From Symbiodinium natans (lineage: Eukaryota; Sar; Dinophyceae; Suessiales; Symbiodiniaceae), in NCBI GenBank assembly GCA_905221605.1, contig CAJNDS010002750.1:1-64000 (forward strand): a stretch of 64,000 nucleotides of DNA. Direction: 5' to 3'. Made by a program: the position numbers and the translations under genes. The notes below the pieces were generated by a model. The model did no database searches, had not been told where the DNA came from, and saw nothing but the letters and a program-made list of their open reading frames with translations. Below are positions 35,612 through 47,707 of the stretch, piece by piece (the stretch's first letter is position 1; each line of letters begins with the position of its first letter).

Positions 35612-35920
35612 GAAAAGTGCGTGCACCTCGAGCACCTCTTCCGGAAGCTTTCCGACCTGTGCACTGTGCACTGCTGATCACTGGCGAGGCTGGCGACACA
35701 GAAGGATTTCTCATTTTTGTATTCCGTGGATTGCTGCTGCCTCTGCTTTTGCAGAGAAACCGGCTGCCTTTGGCAGCATGTTCGTGAACGTCGTGGACGT
35801 CGTGGACCTGGCCTCAGAGAACCTCGGGTGAGTTCGTGGTTTAAAAGCTTTTGAAAGTGCTTCACTGCAGGCGGAGACAAGGCCTTTGAAGCTCGTGAAA
35901 CTCTCCGAGCTACTGCTCAG

Positions 35921-38900
35921 CTATGCTGTCTCCCCATCTTGTGGATACGGAACAGCTTTGTACGGATCAACAAGCCGATCGAGGTCTGCCACGGCGCTTG
36001 CATGCGACTTACCTTCGACTTCGTTCATCTTCAGCCGCCATGTCTCACATTGTACGAATCCGGACACCATTGCATCAGTGCCGGCCACAGCTGTCAAGGC
36101 CTTTTTTGCAAAGAACGACGAAACGATCTTGGCAATGGCAAGTGGTGTGAGCAAATCTTGGCGAATGTAAGTGAGCAAGGACTGGTCAAACTTCTTCTCA
36201 AAGGCCCATGCGATGCAGGCAGCCAAGGTGCAGAGACCAAAAACAAACCTTAGGCCGTACTCCACCCAAATGAGGCGGTACACACGCCACCTGCCGGAAA
36301 CTCCCCCCTTCGTACCTGTGATGCGGTATCCTGTGTGAATGCCAACTGCAAGATACAGCGTGGCTCCCACGACCCCTATGGCAAGCATTGGGTCACCAAG
36401 CATCTGCTGAATTAGTGCAAAAATGACCATGTAAATGGGCAGGACTTCGAAGGTAGTGAGTATTAGCAGCCAGCCACCTGCTTGACTTCCAGGGAACATC
36501 GCTTTTAAATTTACCAATGCCTCCGCAAGACCATTGCCAAGTCCAAGTGCGGACGAGATTTTGGTCTGTCCAATCATAACTGCCAGCAGCATACCTTACC
36601 AGCTGACCAAGATCTCCGACAGACAACAGGAATGTTGAATTATCAGGAGAATACCTCAATGACCTAACGCAAGAAACTGACTGAGCCAACAGCTAAACAA
36701 CCAACACCATACTTGGCAGTACTAGGTGCCCACAGCATACTCAGCTTGAGTACTGGCAAAAGTCAAACTCTCAGCAGCTTGGATGATTGCGAATCTTTGC
36801 AACAAGGATATGGCATTGACCAAGTCAGATTGCGAAACGTCTCCCGACGAAGAGGAGGCGCGCATCTGCTGTTGCAGCGCCGCAGGCGTATAAGTACGCT
36901 GGGCAAACTGCGCATCACACTCATTCATCAGCTGCATCAGTGTAGCCCTTGCTGGTTGACCACTGGTGTCAAGAGTGAACTTGACGCAGTTCTGAATGCA
37001 CTGCCTTTCGGTTACTGACCCTGGTGTGAGCCTTTCGCAACTCATCTGACGGCACCGATCCTCCACGAACCACACGCACGGCACGGATTCGTTGAAAAAG
37101 ACCGCGTACCAGTTCTCCCCATTGGCAAGGCACCAATTGAATGGATCGCTGATCACACCCTGCATCGACTCCTGAAGCGCTCCAACCTGTCATGGGATTT
37201 GTGAAAGGCAACATAAATTAACATAGAATATCTCGAACGGAGGCGATCGTCTGGGACCCCACTGCTCTTCAATATCCTAATTACAAACCACAATGGAACC
37301 GAGCTGTGGTTGAACAAGATTGTGGGGTATACAGTAATACAGCGACAGCACTGCAGCAGAGATCATTGGCTGGAGACCCCATGCCTGTTCTGCTTGAAAA
37401 CGCACGAGCCCGGCAATGGTAAACCAAGAAACCGTGGGTGTCAGGGTACCCTTATGAGCTTTGGTTTTTTTGCAGCAGGCACGATCTCCCCAGAACAAAC
37501 TGGGCTGGACATGGACCCTGCCTACAAGAAACCCTACCCCCCTGTCTTCGTGTGAATTGTGCCCGCACCCTCACTCAGTTTCCAAAAATTCCAGCCCCGA
37601 TGTCTTTAATAATTTACGCGCCTCAACTTGAAGGCCAAGCACCTCAACTTCTTAGCTTGGTCCATCTATAGGACATTCTGAGATCTTTCTCACTTGAGTA
37701 TAGGCGACCGCAATTGAGTCGAGGAGCTGAAACGAGGCTGATTCCTCATTTAATTTGAGGGAGGGGGGCCTAAAGACGAGAAGCTGGATTCCGTGAAAAT
37801 GCAGAGGCTGAGGGACTGGGGGGGGTGGAAATCTTATCTGAAACAATTGAGGCTTTCAATTGGCTGCTCAATCCGTCTGCGAATTCAGAAGTTGAGGACC
37901 CGGGCTTATTGATGTAAGTTTAAGAAGCTGAGGGGCTGGACATCTCCCGGCCTCAAAAACGATTTGCGAGAGAGTTCTCCGAGTCTGCTCAAACCCCTCC
38001 GTGCCAAAATCCACTCAGGAAGGCTGGATTTCTGAAATTTTGAAAATGAAGACAGGACATCCGAATCTGAGGACGGGGTTAGGGACACACACACCAATTC
38101 CAAAAATTGAGGGTCTGGATTTATTAAATTGGTACCCCCAGGGCTGGGCGGGAATTGAGAGGCAGGATCCTGCCTCGGGTGAACCATTCTGTATAGCAGG
38201 ATGATGAAGCATCAGCTTCAGAATCTCCCGACTGGCAGCTCAAACCCCTACTTGCCCCAAACGAAAATTGAGAGGCTCGATTCGTAAAGTGCAAATTTTT
38301 CACATTGAGGCCTCAGCCCCAGAAATTGTTAACTCTGCTAGTACTACGTGTTCAAGGCAAAAAAACTCCTGGAAGGTATGGTTGAAAACTGGTAACTAGT
38401 GGATGCTCCTCTTCTTTAAGCTGGGGCCCGGCTGGGAATCCAGGTCCACAAAGACCCTTTCGTGGGCATCGTGGGGAGCAATGCTAGTGGCAGACTAGTG
38501 TTGTGCACCTGTTGCAGCATCTGCAGGTTCTCGCCAAGCTGGGAACCAGCCATGTTTCCAGTTGCTTGCATCGAGCTGACGCAAACATCCGCTGTAATTG
38601 CCTCCCAATCGACCATGGATCGAAGAGGAAATACGAGGAACAGCAGAAATGGCGGAAAGAAAGAAACCAGCCATGTCATCCGCACTACCCGCCTGCCCAG
38701 CTTGAAATGGGATGTTGCAGCACTGGGGCGAGCAAGCCATAGAGCCACAATGGTACCGAGAAGGGCCAACAGCGCCAAACACCACATACCAACATCAATA
38801 CCCCGCAGTGTACGAACAAGGGGCGCAAAGCGGGAACGAGGAATGGCAGATCCGACCTGATTTTCCAAGAAGAGGCTATAGTCAGAATCGCTGAGCCATG

Positions 38901-39789
38901 GTGATGAAAGCACTGCTTGCACCAGGCCGAATACAAACCCTACCCACAGGTAAGAGTAACGCCAGGCCAAGTAGGGACCGACCACGCCAGAAGAGTAGTG
39001 CTCCTTTTCGGCACGCCGAGCCAGGTCTGTTGCAAACTCTCCAGTAACTGCCTCGGCCGCATCATCCCACAAAGCATTCCGTAGGACGCCGTACACACAT
39101 CCGCACGCAGAACACATCGAGGACGAGACAGACTCGTGGTCAGTGTGTCGGTAGTACTTAGTACTGACCGACTTGAGCCACTTGGTCACTCGACCGAAAC
39201 ACGCGAAATAAAATTAAACTCTTCAAGTGCTGAAGACTTGTACGGAGGTTCCGCCCGAATGTCTGGAGTTTGGGTGACGATGGATGAAAGCTGTGGAGAC
39301 AATGTGAAGGTTGTCCTGGAAGCCTTTTCTGCAGCAGCGCCACACCTCCCCCCCTGCTAACAATTCTCCCGAAGCTCAATTCTATCAATTCTATCAACTT
39401 GCCAGCACGCGTAACCAATATGAGCTCAGCCACGTCTTCAAAACCCGGCTGCCCTGCTTATGCAACTCTGAAAATGCTAGTCAGTGCAGAATCACAGCAA
39501 GTGCCGTTACAGGCCTCCTGGCCGTTCAGCTGCTTCGTGCAGCGCTTCTCCAGGGCTGGCCTGCACAACACAACTACAGTAACTACAGTGTAACTACAGG
39601 CGAATGAAGCAATGACCGACTGTGACGACTTGATGCAGGTGTCGTTTTCCTCAATGTCAAAGCATCGAAGAACAGTGACATCCAAGCCGTCGGAGTGCGA
39701 AGAGCTGATGCACTTGCTTGCCACGTCTTGAAGCATGCGAAATGCACCACCATCAGTCTCGCCCTCGGGATTGAGCGAGTTGAGTGGAT
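35921..39789 (-). CDS. Multi-pass membrane protein with a Cys-rich non-cytosolic domain, at least four exons
   Basis: Exon C 37186-36754, exon D 36594-about 35921 and exon B (about 39188-38509) join in phase: CAG|GTGCAC to ACAG|GTTGG (phase 0), then A|GTACTC to AAG|GTATG (phase 1). Exon B carries three membrane helices (YLWVGFVFGLVQAVLSS; MWCLALLALLGTIVALWLA; VSFFPPFLLFLVFPL). Exon C is a soluble domain with about nine Cys (WCLANGENWYAVFF, PCVWFVEDRCRQMSCERL, CIQNC). Exon D has four more helices. An earlier exon at 39789-about 39460 (after GAGCTGCAG) adds a Cys-rich segment (FRMLQDVASKCISSSHSDGL; CFDIEENDTC). The GTG at 39189 is not a start. Exon D contains a good GTAAGT donor at about 36012, so its last 30 residues may instead be intron. 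About seven helices; family not recognised. Confidence 0.75.
37187..38508 (-). other. Large intron (1.3 kb) of the membrane protein gene
   Basis: Between GT donor 38508 and AG acceptor 37187. It holds repeated loose phrases rich in GAGGCTGAGG and CTGAGGGGCTGGA, suggesting a degraded short repeat, but no ORF of interest. Confidence 0.6.
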
Positions 39790-40245
39790 CTGCAGCTCAA
39801 AGGAAGATCGCATTTGCGCAAGGTACTTTTGCTTTTGCTTGCACAGTCCTGAACATGCCACATCCAGAGTACCCGAAAGCCACTTGCGCAAAGGCTGCCA
39901 ACGATGATAGATCGTGAATTCTGCCAATTTTCCAGCACTTGAAACAAGCTCATCTCCTCATGAGCTGTTCATAGGGGTCAATACAGATACAGGCTCACGT
40001 CAGAGCAGCTGGCAATGCCACCCCCTCCCCCAAAGTGTACCCTTGTTGCTTGATGTTGCTTGCATGTCTGCAGTGGTTCAGCATACCTTGTTTGTCACGA
40101 TTCTCAATTTTCGGGGTGGCCACAAGCTCAACGAAGGTTAACCTCAGACCCTTTCAACGCTTCAGATCGACCTTGCTGGGGCTGATTCAGACACCGATTT
40201 GCTTGGAGGGAGGGGAGAGCTGTGTTGGGGACAACGCTGCGAGAC

Positions 40246-40756
40246 TCAGTAGGGCATCTCCCCAGGCAGATGCGTCTTGAACCTGGCAAGCGCTAATGTA
40301 GGCTTTGTAGGCTTTGTGAGAAACGCATTCTGGGCCAGAAGAATCCAGTCAGCAGACTGCAAAACTGGCGGAGTGTCGGTTCTGCGACTTGCGAAACTCG
40401 GCGTCGATGGCCCAGCAGTGACGGCAATTGCCTTAGTGACTTGAGGATGGGCTTTGTAGCAGCAGTGGCGCAACGCCCAAAACCAGTCCCAAAGCAGAAA
40501 TTGACTGATTGAGATCGGAGAGCCTGAAAGATTCTGAAGCATGTGCAGTTTGGCTGGTTTGAGCCTTCTGCGTTGGTGGCACAGGCGTCTGCTTCGCCTC
40601 TGAGAGGTGCATGCCCTGGCCGGCTTCTATACATGTGTCAGATGTGCCCTCGAGCTTGGCGACCCGCGACCCCCGTTGTGTTGGCACAAGCCCTTCCGCT
40701 GGCAGTGTGCGATTTGCAAAGGCGCACACTTGTGCATGAATTCTGTATGTAGTCAT
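40246..40756 (-). CDS. Candidate upstream exon(s) of the membrane protein gene
   Basis: Two overlapping minus frames are protein-like: SFRLSDLNQSISALGLVLGV (near 40500, a possible signal or membrane segment) and VTAGPSTPSFASRRTDTPPV then LQSADWILLAQNAFLTK (40430-40250). Their relation to each other and to exon A at 39789 is unresolved; a 5' end of that gene here is an inference. Confidence 0.25.
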
Positions 40757-41690
40757 GTATTAGTATGTGTAGTATGGTCACATGTGCTTAGGTTGGTTTC
40801 AATTTCCCCTGCCACGGTTTTATATGGAAAGTGGTACTGCTCTTGCTAACTTCAACTCTGTTGCACGTCATAATCAGTCTGTATGTCCTACTGCTACACT
40901 GCAGAAAGCTGGCAAGGAATGTCGAAAAAAAGGAACTGCAATATATGGTCCCAATGATCAAAACAGAAAACGCCACTTTGGTGATACTGGCAGCAGTCTG
41001 CCAAGAATTCATCTTGAAGTTCATGCTACAGGTGCTACATCGCACTACGCATACCCGCACACGTAAGCGGCTTTCGGCTCAGGCTTTAGGGTGCACATGA
41101 CTCTTAGATGGCTCTGGAGGGGTCTTGGGGAAATAGTCGTGAATCCTCCTGTGAACGTAGGCGCCTCATCCCATGAACCTGGCAAGCGGGTCCTTGCACG
41201 TTTCAAGAAATACTCAATCCATTTCAAGTCTGGAGTCAGTGGACTCTCTCAAACTCAGCTCAGACTAAAGCGATGGAAACGGTTGCGGAGGGTGATGTTG
41301 GCACTTCAAAACTGGCTCCACGTGACTCACATATGACATATGCAAAATGTTGGCTGATGTTGGCCGCTCTCCTGTGCTGCAGCACGTCGTCATCTTCCGT
41401 CGGCAAGCTCATAAGCAGTGGATTTCCTGCCAAATGCAACCATTGGCCGCCACGAAGCCAGAGCAGAGCGGCTAATTACATGTGTAACTGCGCTGTCCGC
41501 ATGCAAGACACAGGGAGCATCAACATCACATCTACACATAGCCAACAGTCCGTGACCTGCATAGTGTGGGCGGCTGGGTATCTGCATGGCAGTGTAGCCC
41601 TGCCAGATTCCAATTGGGTCAATTGGGACTGCTGGTGCGCTTGAAGAAAGTGATTCGAAAGTGGCACACATAGTCACATAGTGTGCTGGG
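40757..41690. other. Stretch without a resolved gene
   Basis: Short ORFs on both strands with no decisive motif. A minus frame near 41470-41400 (WRPMVAFGRKSTAYELADGR) may be an exon linked to the one at 41812. Confidence 0.35.
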
Positions 41691-41812
41691 CAGAGCCAGA
41701 GCCAAAGCCAGACTGAGACACTGCCTCGGATGCGCCGGAAGACTTTGGACAGAAGAAAGCTGATGTCACGGAGTCCAGCACCTCGGGCATCAGAATGTGC
41801 TCTGGGATCTCT
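41691..41812 (-). CDS. Candidate exon, unidentified
   Basis: After GTCGCAG the minus frame reads EIPEHILMPEVLDSVTSAFF then CPKSSGASEAVSQSGFGSGS, with a Ser/Gly-rich end. An alternative frame (RDISFLLSKVFRRIRG) is also open. No family recognised. Confidence 0.35.
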
Positions 41813-42754
41813 CTGCGACATTTGCAGGACCATAATAAGACAGATTCGCGTTGCAACAGCATACATCCTTGGCTCCCCAGCATTCACGGTGGAGCGATAT
41901 GCGCCAAGCAGCCACAGGGTGCGCTCGATCTTTGGTTGATTCTCATCCTACGGAAGTGAATTGAGCCCGTGCTAGCAACACAGTGCGGTACGACCAACGT
42001 CCCCGCGTTGCCTCATCACCGCAGCTGCAGCGGAAAGTCTGGCCGTTCAGCTTTTCAACGCACTTCACGCCTCAAAACCGCTTACTCCTTGCGGCTTCCA
42101 GTGTGCGCATGTCAAGCGTGCTCAGCAACTCTATACTGCCAGAAATGTGCCCGAAGCTTCATCAAGCTCTGAGAGATAGTTCTCGGCCCTCAGAACTACT
42201 GTCTGTAAGAGCCTCACACACAGCCTTGGAGCACTTGGGGCAGTGATGATCGAAGAACGACTCCAATGCCTCCGCGAAGTGTCGAATGAACTGAAAGAGA
42301 GACATGGGAAATTATGCCGGGCAATCTGCAATCTGCTCCTCACTACATTGAAGTATCACCACATCCTGAAAGGATACCGCAAAGAAGTAATACATCGTGA
42401 GAATGAACCCCCTCAAACGGAACAATTGTGGACCACGTGCCCTTCGCAGAGAAAATGCGCCCTGTGCATGGCCATTGTCGAGATGCAGATAGACGAGCCA
42501 GGCAACGCTCGACAAGAATCACAGACAATGAGCGATCCCCAATTACCGGACGTTTACCGGCTTCCACAGGCCTCCATGCCCTGCACATCGTGCAACGAGA
42601 AGAACAGAACAACAACGACACCCTGACAAGTTAGCATTGAACAAGCGCATAAAACTTGCCTCTTGGCATCGGCTGCAGCTACTCGGTGCCTCAGCTTTTC
42701 AAGTGTTTATATACAGAGTAAAGCGAGTTTGTCTGCTTCTCAAGCTACTTATTG

Positions 42755-43370
42755 TTATGGCTGTGCAGCATACTGAGCGCGCATGAAGTATTGAGGTGCC
42801 CAGCCGAGTCCTGACAAAAGCTGCCGAAGAGTCCGCACCTTGTAGAGCGTAAGCACAGCTGACACAGCTCTACTGTAGATCTCCCAGGCGCTTTGAAAAA
42901 TCATCACATGCTTAGCAGGCTTAGCAGTGTTCCAACCGTTCCCACATCTGTGCATCTGAGCACCAAGCCACTGTTTCGGTGAGCAGTGTGTAGAGCAACG
43001 TGCACCAGTTCGACCTTCACGGTCCTGAGGTAGCAAAGGAATTTAATCGACCTTACGTTTCTGGATTTTTCTGGAGCCAAGATTTGGGCCCAACACCTGG
43101 GAGAAGTGCAGCCACTGACGATGGACAGGGTCCGTTGCTTTTCCGGTGTCCTCCTCTCCCAGAGAGAGTCAGGCTCTAAGCTTTGCTGAACTGCTGAACA
43201 TCTGGACCGCAACTGTCTCACAAACATGCTCATGCACTGGATCAAGCAACATGCTCAAGCACGGAGCTTGCCCTGACCTGGAGAGGTGATATGCCAAGCG
43301 GAAAATCGGAGTGCTCCCGCAGCCTGGGCCACAATATACGAAAACATCGAGAAGCTTACTGCTCGTCGTC
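42755..43370 (-). CDS. Unidentified gene: terminal exon plus upstream exons
   Basis: The terminal exon 42919-42755 follows CTGCTAAG in phase 0 and reads PAKHVMIFQSAWEIYSRAVS, then RTLRQLLSGLGWAPQYFMRA and a TAA stop. Upstream minus frames at about 43360-43275 (KLLDVFVYCGPGCGSTPIFR, donor CTCCAG|GTCAGG), 43225-43190 (TVAVQMFSSSAKL) and 43070-42935 (RSIKFLCYLRTVKVELVHVA) are consistent with further exons on the same strand. No family recognised. Confidence 0.45.
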
Positions 43371-44225
43371 CTGTCCAATGTGATGGGGCTGGCGGTGAGC
43401 ATCATATGATAACCTCTGTCCCATATCTATCGTAACTGGCCATTTTGGACCCAGTCCCAGTCGTCCCTCTGGGATTGAAGCTCCGTTTCTGGACCCGAAC
43501 CCCAGCTAGACACGACAATTCCAGACTCTATCCCGGCAAAACGAGAGGTCGTTTTTCGGATTCAAGGAGCTCCACGCCAGAACATGCCATTCATTGGGAG
43601 GTCTCTCGAAGTAAAGTGAGCTTTTCCAATTTCTTGTTTGTTTTCTCGATGGCTGGCTTCCACACTTCATCTTGAACGGCTGGCACGAGAGCCTGCTTTG
43701 AGAGCTTTCATTCGGCATCACCAGCATCCTGACTCCCTTTCCAGATGTGACGAGTAGCTTCGTTAACGTCATCGCCCAGTGTCAGGAGCCCCTACAATGT
43801 GTGTTTGCCAGCGCATCCTGCGGATGGTTCTGGGCAGACAGCCAGGATCCGAAGCAAAGATGGGCACAAAAAGGGCGAACATGAAAATGAAAACCAAGTT
43901 CCTGGTGAAGGCAAGCTAAGGGGAAAGACAGGTCGCAGAGGGGCGAAGGAGGCGGAGAAAGAGCCGGAGCAGTACATCCAAGCATAGCTATGTATGTGCG
44001 TGTGTACATGTACATCATGCACATGGCCGCGCGGACAGAGCATACATCTGCTTCCCCCTTGATAATGTGTTCGATGCAGGCTGAAGCTTCTCAGGAACAC
44101 TCAAAGCCGAGGAGCAAGTCATCGGGTTTGATAGGTGCTCCAGGTGGGAAGTTTGGGTTGAAGGCTGCGAAGGCTGCCATGCCAGCAGCTTCTTCTCCCA
44201 AGGCCTGGTGCAGAGACAAGGAAAT

Positions 44226-44705
44226 CTAAATGCAAGGACAACAACACAGCAACACAGCCCAAGAGCAGTATACATACTCACACCTGCGATCTACGAAAAT
44301 AGTTCTCGCGTCGAATGGCTTGACTTCGCGCATGTGTGAGGAGTGAGGACTCATTGAACGACCTAGCTTCAATGCCCCGGCCTGTGACCGAGGAGTTTCA
44401 TAAGCACGCAGATCTTTCACAGCAGGCAAGTTCTGCCAACTGGGCACCTGCAGGTACATTATGGTACAGCCATGTACAGTCTGCAAGCCTACGGTGGGCC
44501 CATGCAAGCGAAGTTCCCTCAGCAACCATGAACGCATGACAAAGGTCTTCACGCAACGTCTCTTGTTAACAATGTTAACATTATAAGACAGTTCGTGAAG
44601 TTCAGCTACGAATGCACACCGTGCCTGTGCGTGGGGTAGCTGATCGTACCCACCAAGGTCAACTGTCGTTGGCGGAGCCTGACAGTGAAGACAATAATTC
44701 CTCAT
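44226..44705 (-). CDS. ATG-started ORF of 159 codons, unidentified
   Basis: The minus frame opens with ATG and Cys-rich MRNYCLHCQAPPTTVDLGGY and stays open 159 codons, including FVMRSWLLRELRLHG and MYLQVPSWQNLPAVKDLRAY. It may be one exon or a run-through of exon and intron. No domain recognised. Confidence 0.3.
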   Translation of the reverse strand: MRNYCLHCQAPPTTVDLGGYDQLPHAQARCAFVAELHELSYNVNIVNKRRCVKTFVMRSWLLRELRLHGPTVGLQTVHGCTIMYLQVPSWQNLPAVKDLRAYETPRSQAGALKLGRSMSPHSSHMREVKPFDARTIFVDRRCEYVYCSWAVLLCCCPCI

Positions 44706-46417
44706 TTGCCCACGTAGTTCCTTGAACCATACTTTGAGGGCTGACGCTCATGACAGGGGTCACGTTCTCAGCAGCACCTCCTTAACCTCAGGAAACACTC
44801 CACAGCATAGGGCCGACGTAGAAGCTCAATAAAAAGGGTATGCGCCACATTTCCGTGCCCCGATGGCCGAGTCGCCACTAGCACTCAGCACTTGCTCAAG
44901 GAAGAGGTGTGGTTCTCAGTTCTCCCTGTTTGTTAGACTGGCTCTTACTTCCATTGTGCTCCTCCTGTCCATCCTTTAGGGTACCCGGGAATTGCAGGAT
45001 GCGCTCGGCCTGTCACTTACCAATACACGACGAGCATCATTGAATAATTAGACCAGCGGGGTGTCAAAAGGAGTGTTTAAGTTTGTTGCATGACTGGCCT
45101 TCTGGACCTACCGCGCTTGGGGCCTAGAAGGGCTTTGTTTTGACTTGTTCCAGTCTTCACCGATTCAGCAGCCCCGGCCTCTACGTGAGGCCTCGATCCA
45201 TACACGCGGAGGTTGGCCAGAGCCGCAAAAGCAGGCTCCTCGGCGCTTTTGTGAAGAAGCGTGAGGCGCGTGATCCAGATTGGCAAAATGGCCCTTGTTA
45301 CGTGATGCCAGTGGATATGAGCCTGCTTGGCAACATCACGCAATCATCACAACTGCAGTCGGATAAGAATGATCACAAAAGCACATGGCCTCCATCGGAG
45401 GAGTGGGTCCACCGGGGTCGGCCAAGTCTGAATCCAGTTCCTGGTTTTGTAGCGAGTCTAGTTCCGCTCGTACAAATTGAGTACAAGGTTTTACAAGGCT
45501 TTTGCTAGCAGGGTCCGGGGACTCTAGCATCACGGACCGTGTGCACAGTAGATTTAGAATAATTTCGTGGCTTTGCTGGCTTTCCAAGTGAATGCCAACA
45601 TGGAGTCTAAGTCCTGGGGGTACTTTTTTTTGAGCTCAATGTCTCCTTGCTCGGACTAGCCTACAAGCACCATCCAGCCTGAGAACTACTCTTCCAGGCA
45701 TCTTTTGGTTCGGCTGTTTAGAGCTGATCTAACATACTCACAATGGACCCGAAAGACTGCGACCTACTCCTGCCCATTCCAAGGGTATTTTCTGCACATA
45801 TGTAATAAATATATATATATGTGAAAATGTATGTGTATGTATGAATGTATAGAGAAATGCTGAGGCATTTCCGGTACTTCAACTGCGATGGCACTGTAGC
45901 GAATTTACCGCCGGCTGCCCCACATGGCCTCCGTGAGGCGATCGCCACCGAGGTTGAACATCGTGGGCACCTGCGGATCTTAAGTGCGATGCTGATCCCA
46001 TCTCTGCAGCAGCAAGTCTCTGCAGCAGCTCTCTGGTCTAGGGTGTTCCTGCTGGACCTTCAGAAGAAGCGGCAAGCTCTACGTTTGCAAAGACCTATGC
46101 AGTCACAGAAATGGACACACATCGCTTTCTGCAGTGATTTCGGCCTCAAAAGTGACGAACATTCGCCGGTTTCGGGTGTCGTTGGGTACCCAGCCAGACA
46201 GACCCCAACACAAAAACCGACAGCGACGGCCGACCATAACTCAGCATCAGCCCAATGCCTCAGAGTACACGCGGATGTTCGGCAAGGCTGCCTGCTCCTG
46301 GTCAGTCGCAGGCAATTGAAATCTAGTACAAGACTTCAATCTATATCAGGCTTCAATCCTGTATCACTTAGTGAAACCACAAGGAGGTGCATCGGCAGGG
46401 TGCCTTTTGCACTGCTT

Positions 46418-46549
46418 CTTTACACCATGGTTCTGAGTAGACTGCTTCTAACACGGCTATTACCTGTTGGAATAAAGGATCTGCTTTACACCATGGTTCT
46501 GAGTAGACTGCTTCTAACACGGCTATTACCTGTTGGAATAAAGGATCTG
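46418..46549. repeat. 66-bp perfect tandem duplication
   Basis: Units 46418-46483 and 46484-46549 are identical. Being a multiple of three, the duplication keeps frames open on both strands; the minus frame reads DPLFQQVIAVLEAVYSEPWC twice. Each unit contains CAACAG|GTAATAG on the minus strand, so it could carry splice-like ends. Confidence 0.9.
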
Positions 46550-46807
46550 CAACGCTCCCACCAATACACACCGTGCCCGCCGTCATGTTTGTCCCAACAT
46601 GGCCCAGCTGCCTCAGCTCGAGAATCAGAACCATCTGAGTACACCCGGATGTTCGCCAAGGCTGCTGCCTGCTCGTGGTCAGTTGCAAGCAATGAAAACC
46701 CAGCATCCATAGTGTTGCGGTGTCATCATGCAGAGAAAGATGAGTCATCCCTGCACATGGCCGCCTCCGCTGGGGGATCGGGGCCATACGGATTGGACTT
46801 CGCAGAT
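46540..46807. repeat. 268-bp perfect repeat, copy 1 (copy 2 at 47440-47707)
   Basis: The sequence is identical, base for base, to 47440-47707, exactly 900 bp away, and diverges abruptly on both sides. It contains one ANIRVY unit and one DPPAEAM unit. Perfect identity points to very recent duplication or gene conversion. Confidence 0.95.
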
Positions 46808-47439
46808 ACCTGCAAAGTTGTGTACTTGTTACTTGTATACAGTACGTTTCTAAAAATCCGCGTAGGAGTTCTGGTTTCGGTTTTCTTGCCTGGAATCGGT
46901 ACCTCGCCTGGCAGACCGGCAGGTGCGCGAGGCACGGATGCCGAAATTTGAGTTTTGACTTCCTCTCCCATGGAAGTACTACTGCCCCCTACGGACAGTC
47001 ACGGACCTTGCAAGGCAAACTGGCAGAGGTTGCTCTCCTGTGGACCCTGTATGCTCCTATGGACCCGCTATCCTGGCACACTTCATGCAATCCCTGCGAA
47101 ATTGTGTTGATCCCCTGAATTTCTCTGGAACCCCTCTGAACCTCCCAACCTCTGCTGGCGGGGGCTCCTTTTCACCTTTGGAACCCCAATCCATAAACTC
47201 GCACTGCAGACAACCTCGATGGACTTGTTCAGGCCCCCTATGGACCCCCCTATGATCCCCTACAGCAGGGACCCTCTGCAAGACTCCTTTACAAGTATGG
47301 AACCCCTGCTCAACGCTGGCCCCAGGCCAAGGCGGGCCGCGTAGTGTTGAATTCACTCGCTGATTTGTCATGGCAAGCACATAACGGAACGAAGAAGTTG
47401 ATGAGCAGAAGTTGATGAGTTGAAAAGCGTGACCACGAC

Positions 47440-47707
47440 AAAGGATCTGCAACGCTCCCACCAATACACACCGTGCCCGCCGTCATGTTTGTCCCAACAT
47501 GGCCCAGCTGCCTCAGCTCGAGAATCAGAACCATCTGAGTACACCCGGATGTTCGCCAAGGCTGCTGCCTGCTCGTGGTCAGTTGCAAGCAATGAAAACC
47601 CAGCATCCATAGTGTTGCGGTGTCATCATGCAGAGAAAGATGAGTCATCCCTGCACATGGCCGCCTCCGCTGGGGGATCGGGGCCATACGGATTGGACTT
47701 CGCAGAT
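47440..47707. repeat. 268-bp perfect repeat, copy 2
   Basis: Identical to 46540-46807. The 630 bp between the copies includes GGACCC/GGAACCCC-type repeats at 47040-47300. Confidence 0.95.

Noticed and set aside
45845-46951. Longest ORF in the window, 368 codons on plus
   Set aside because: Its length comes from the perfect repeats; the duplicated units make better sense with AG acceptors and conserved motifs on the minus strand. No known domain.
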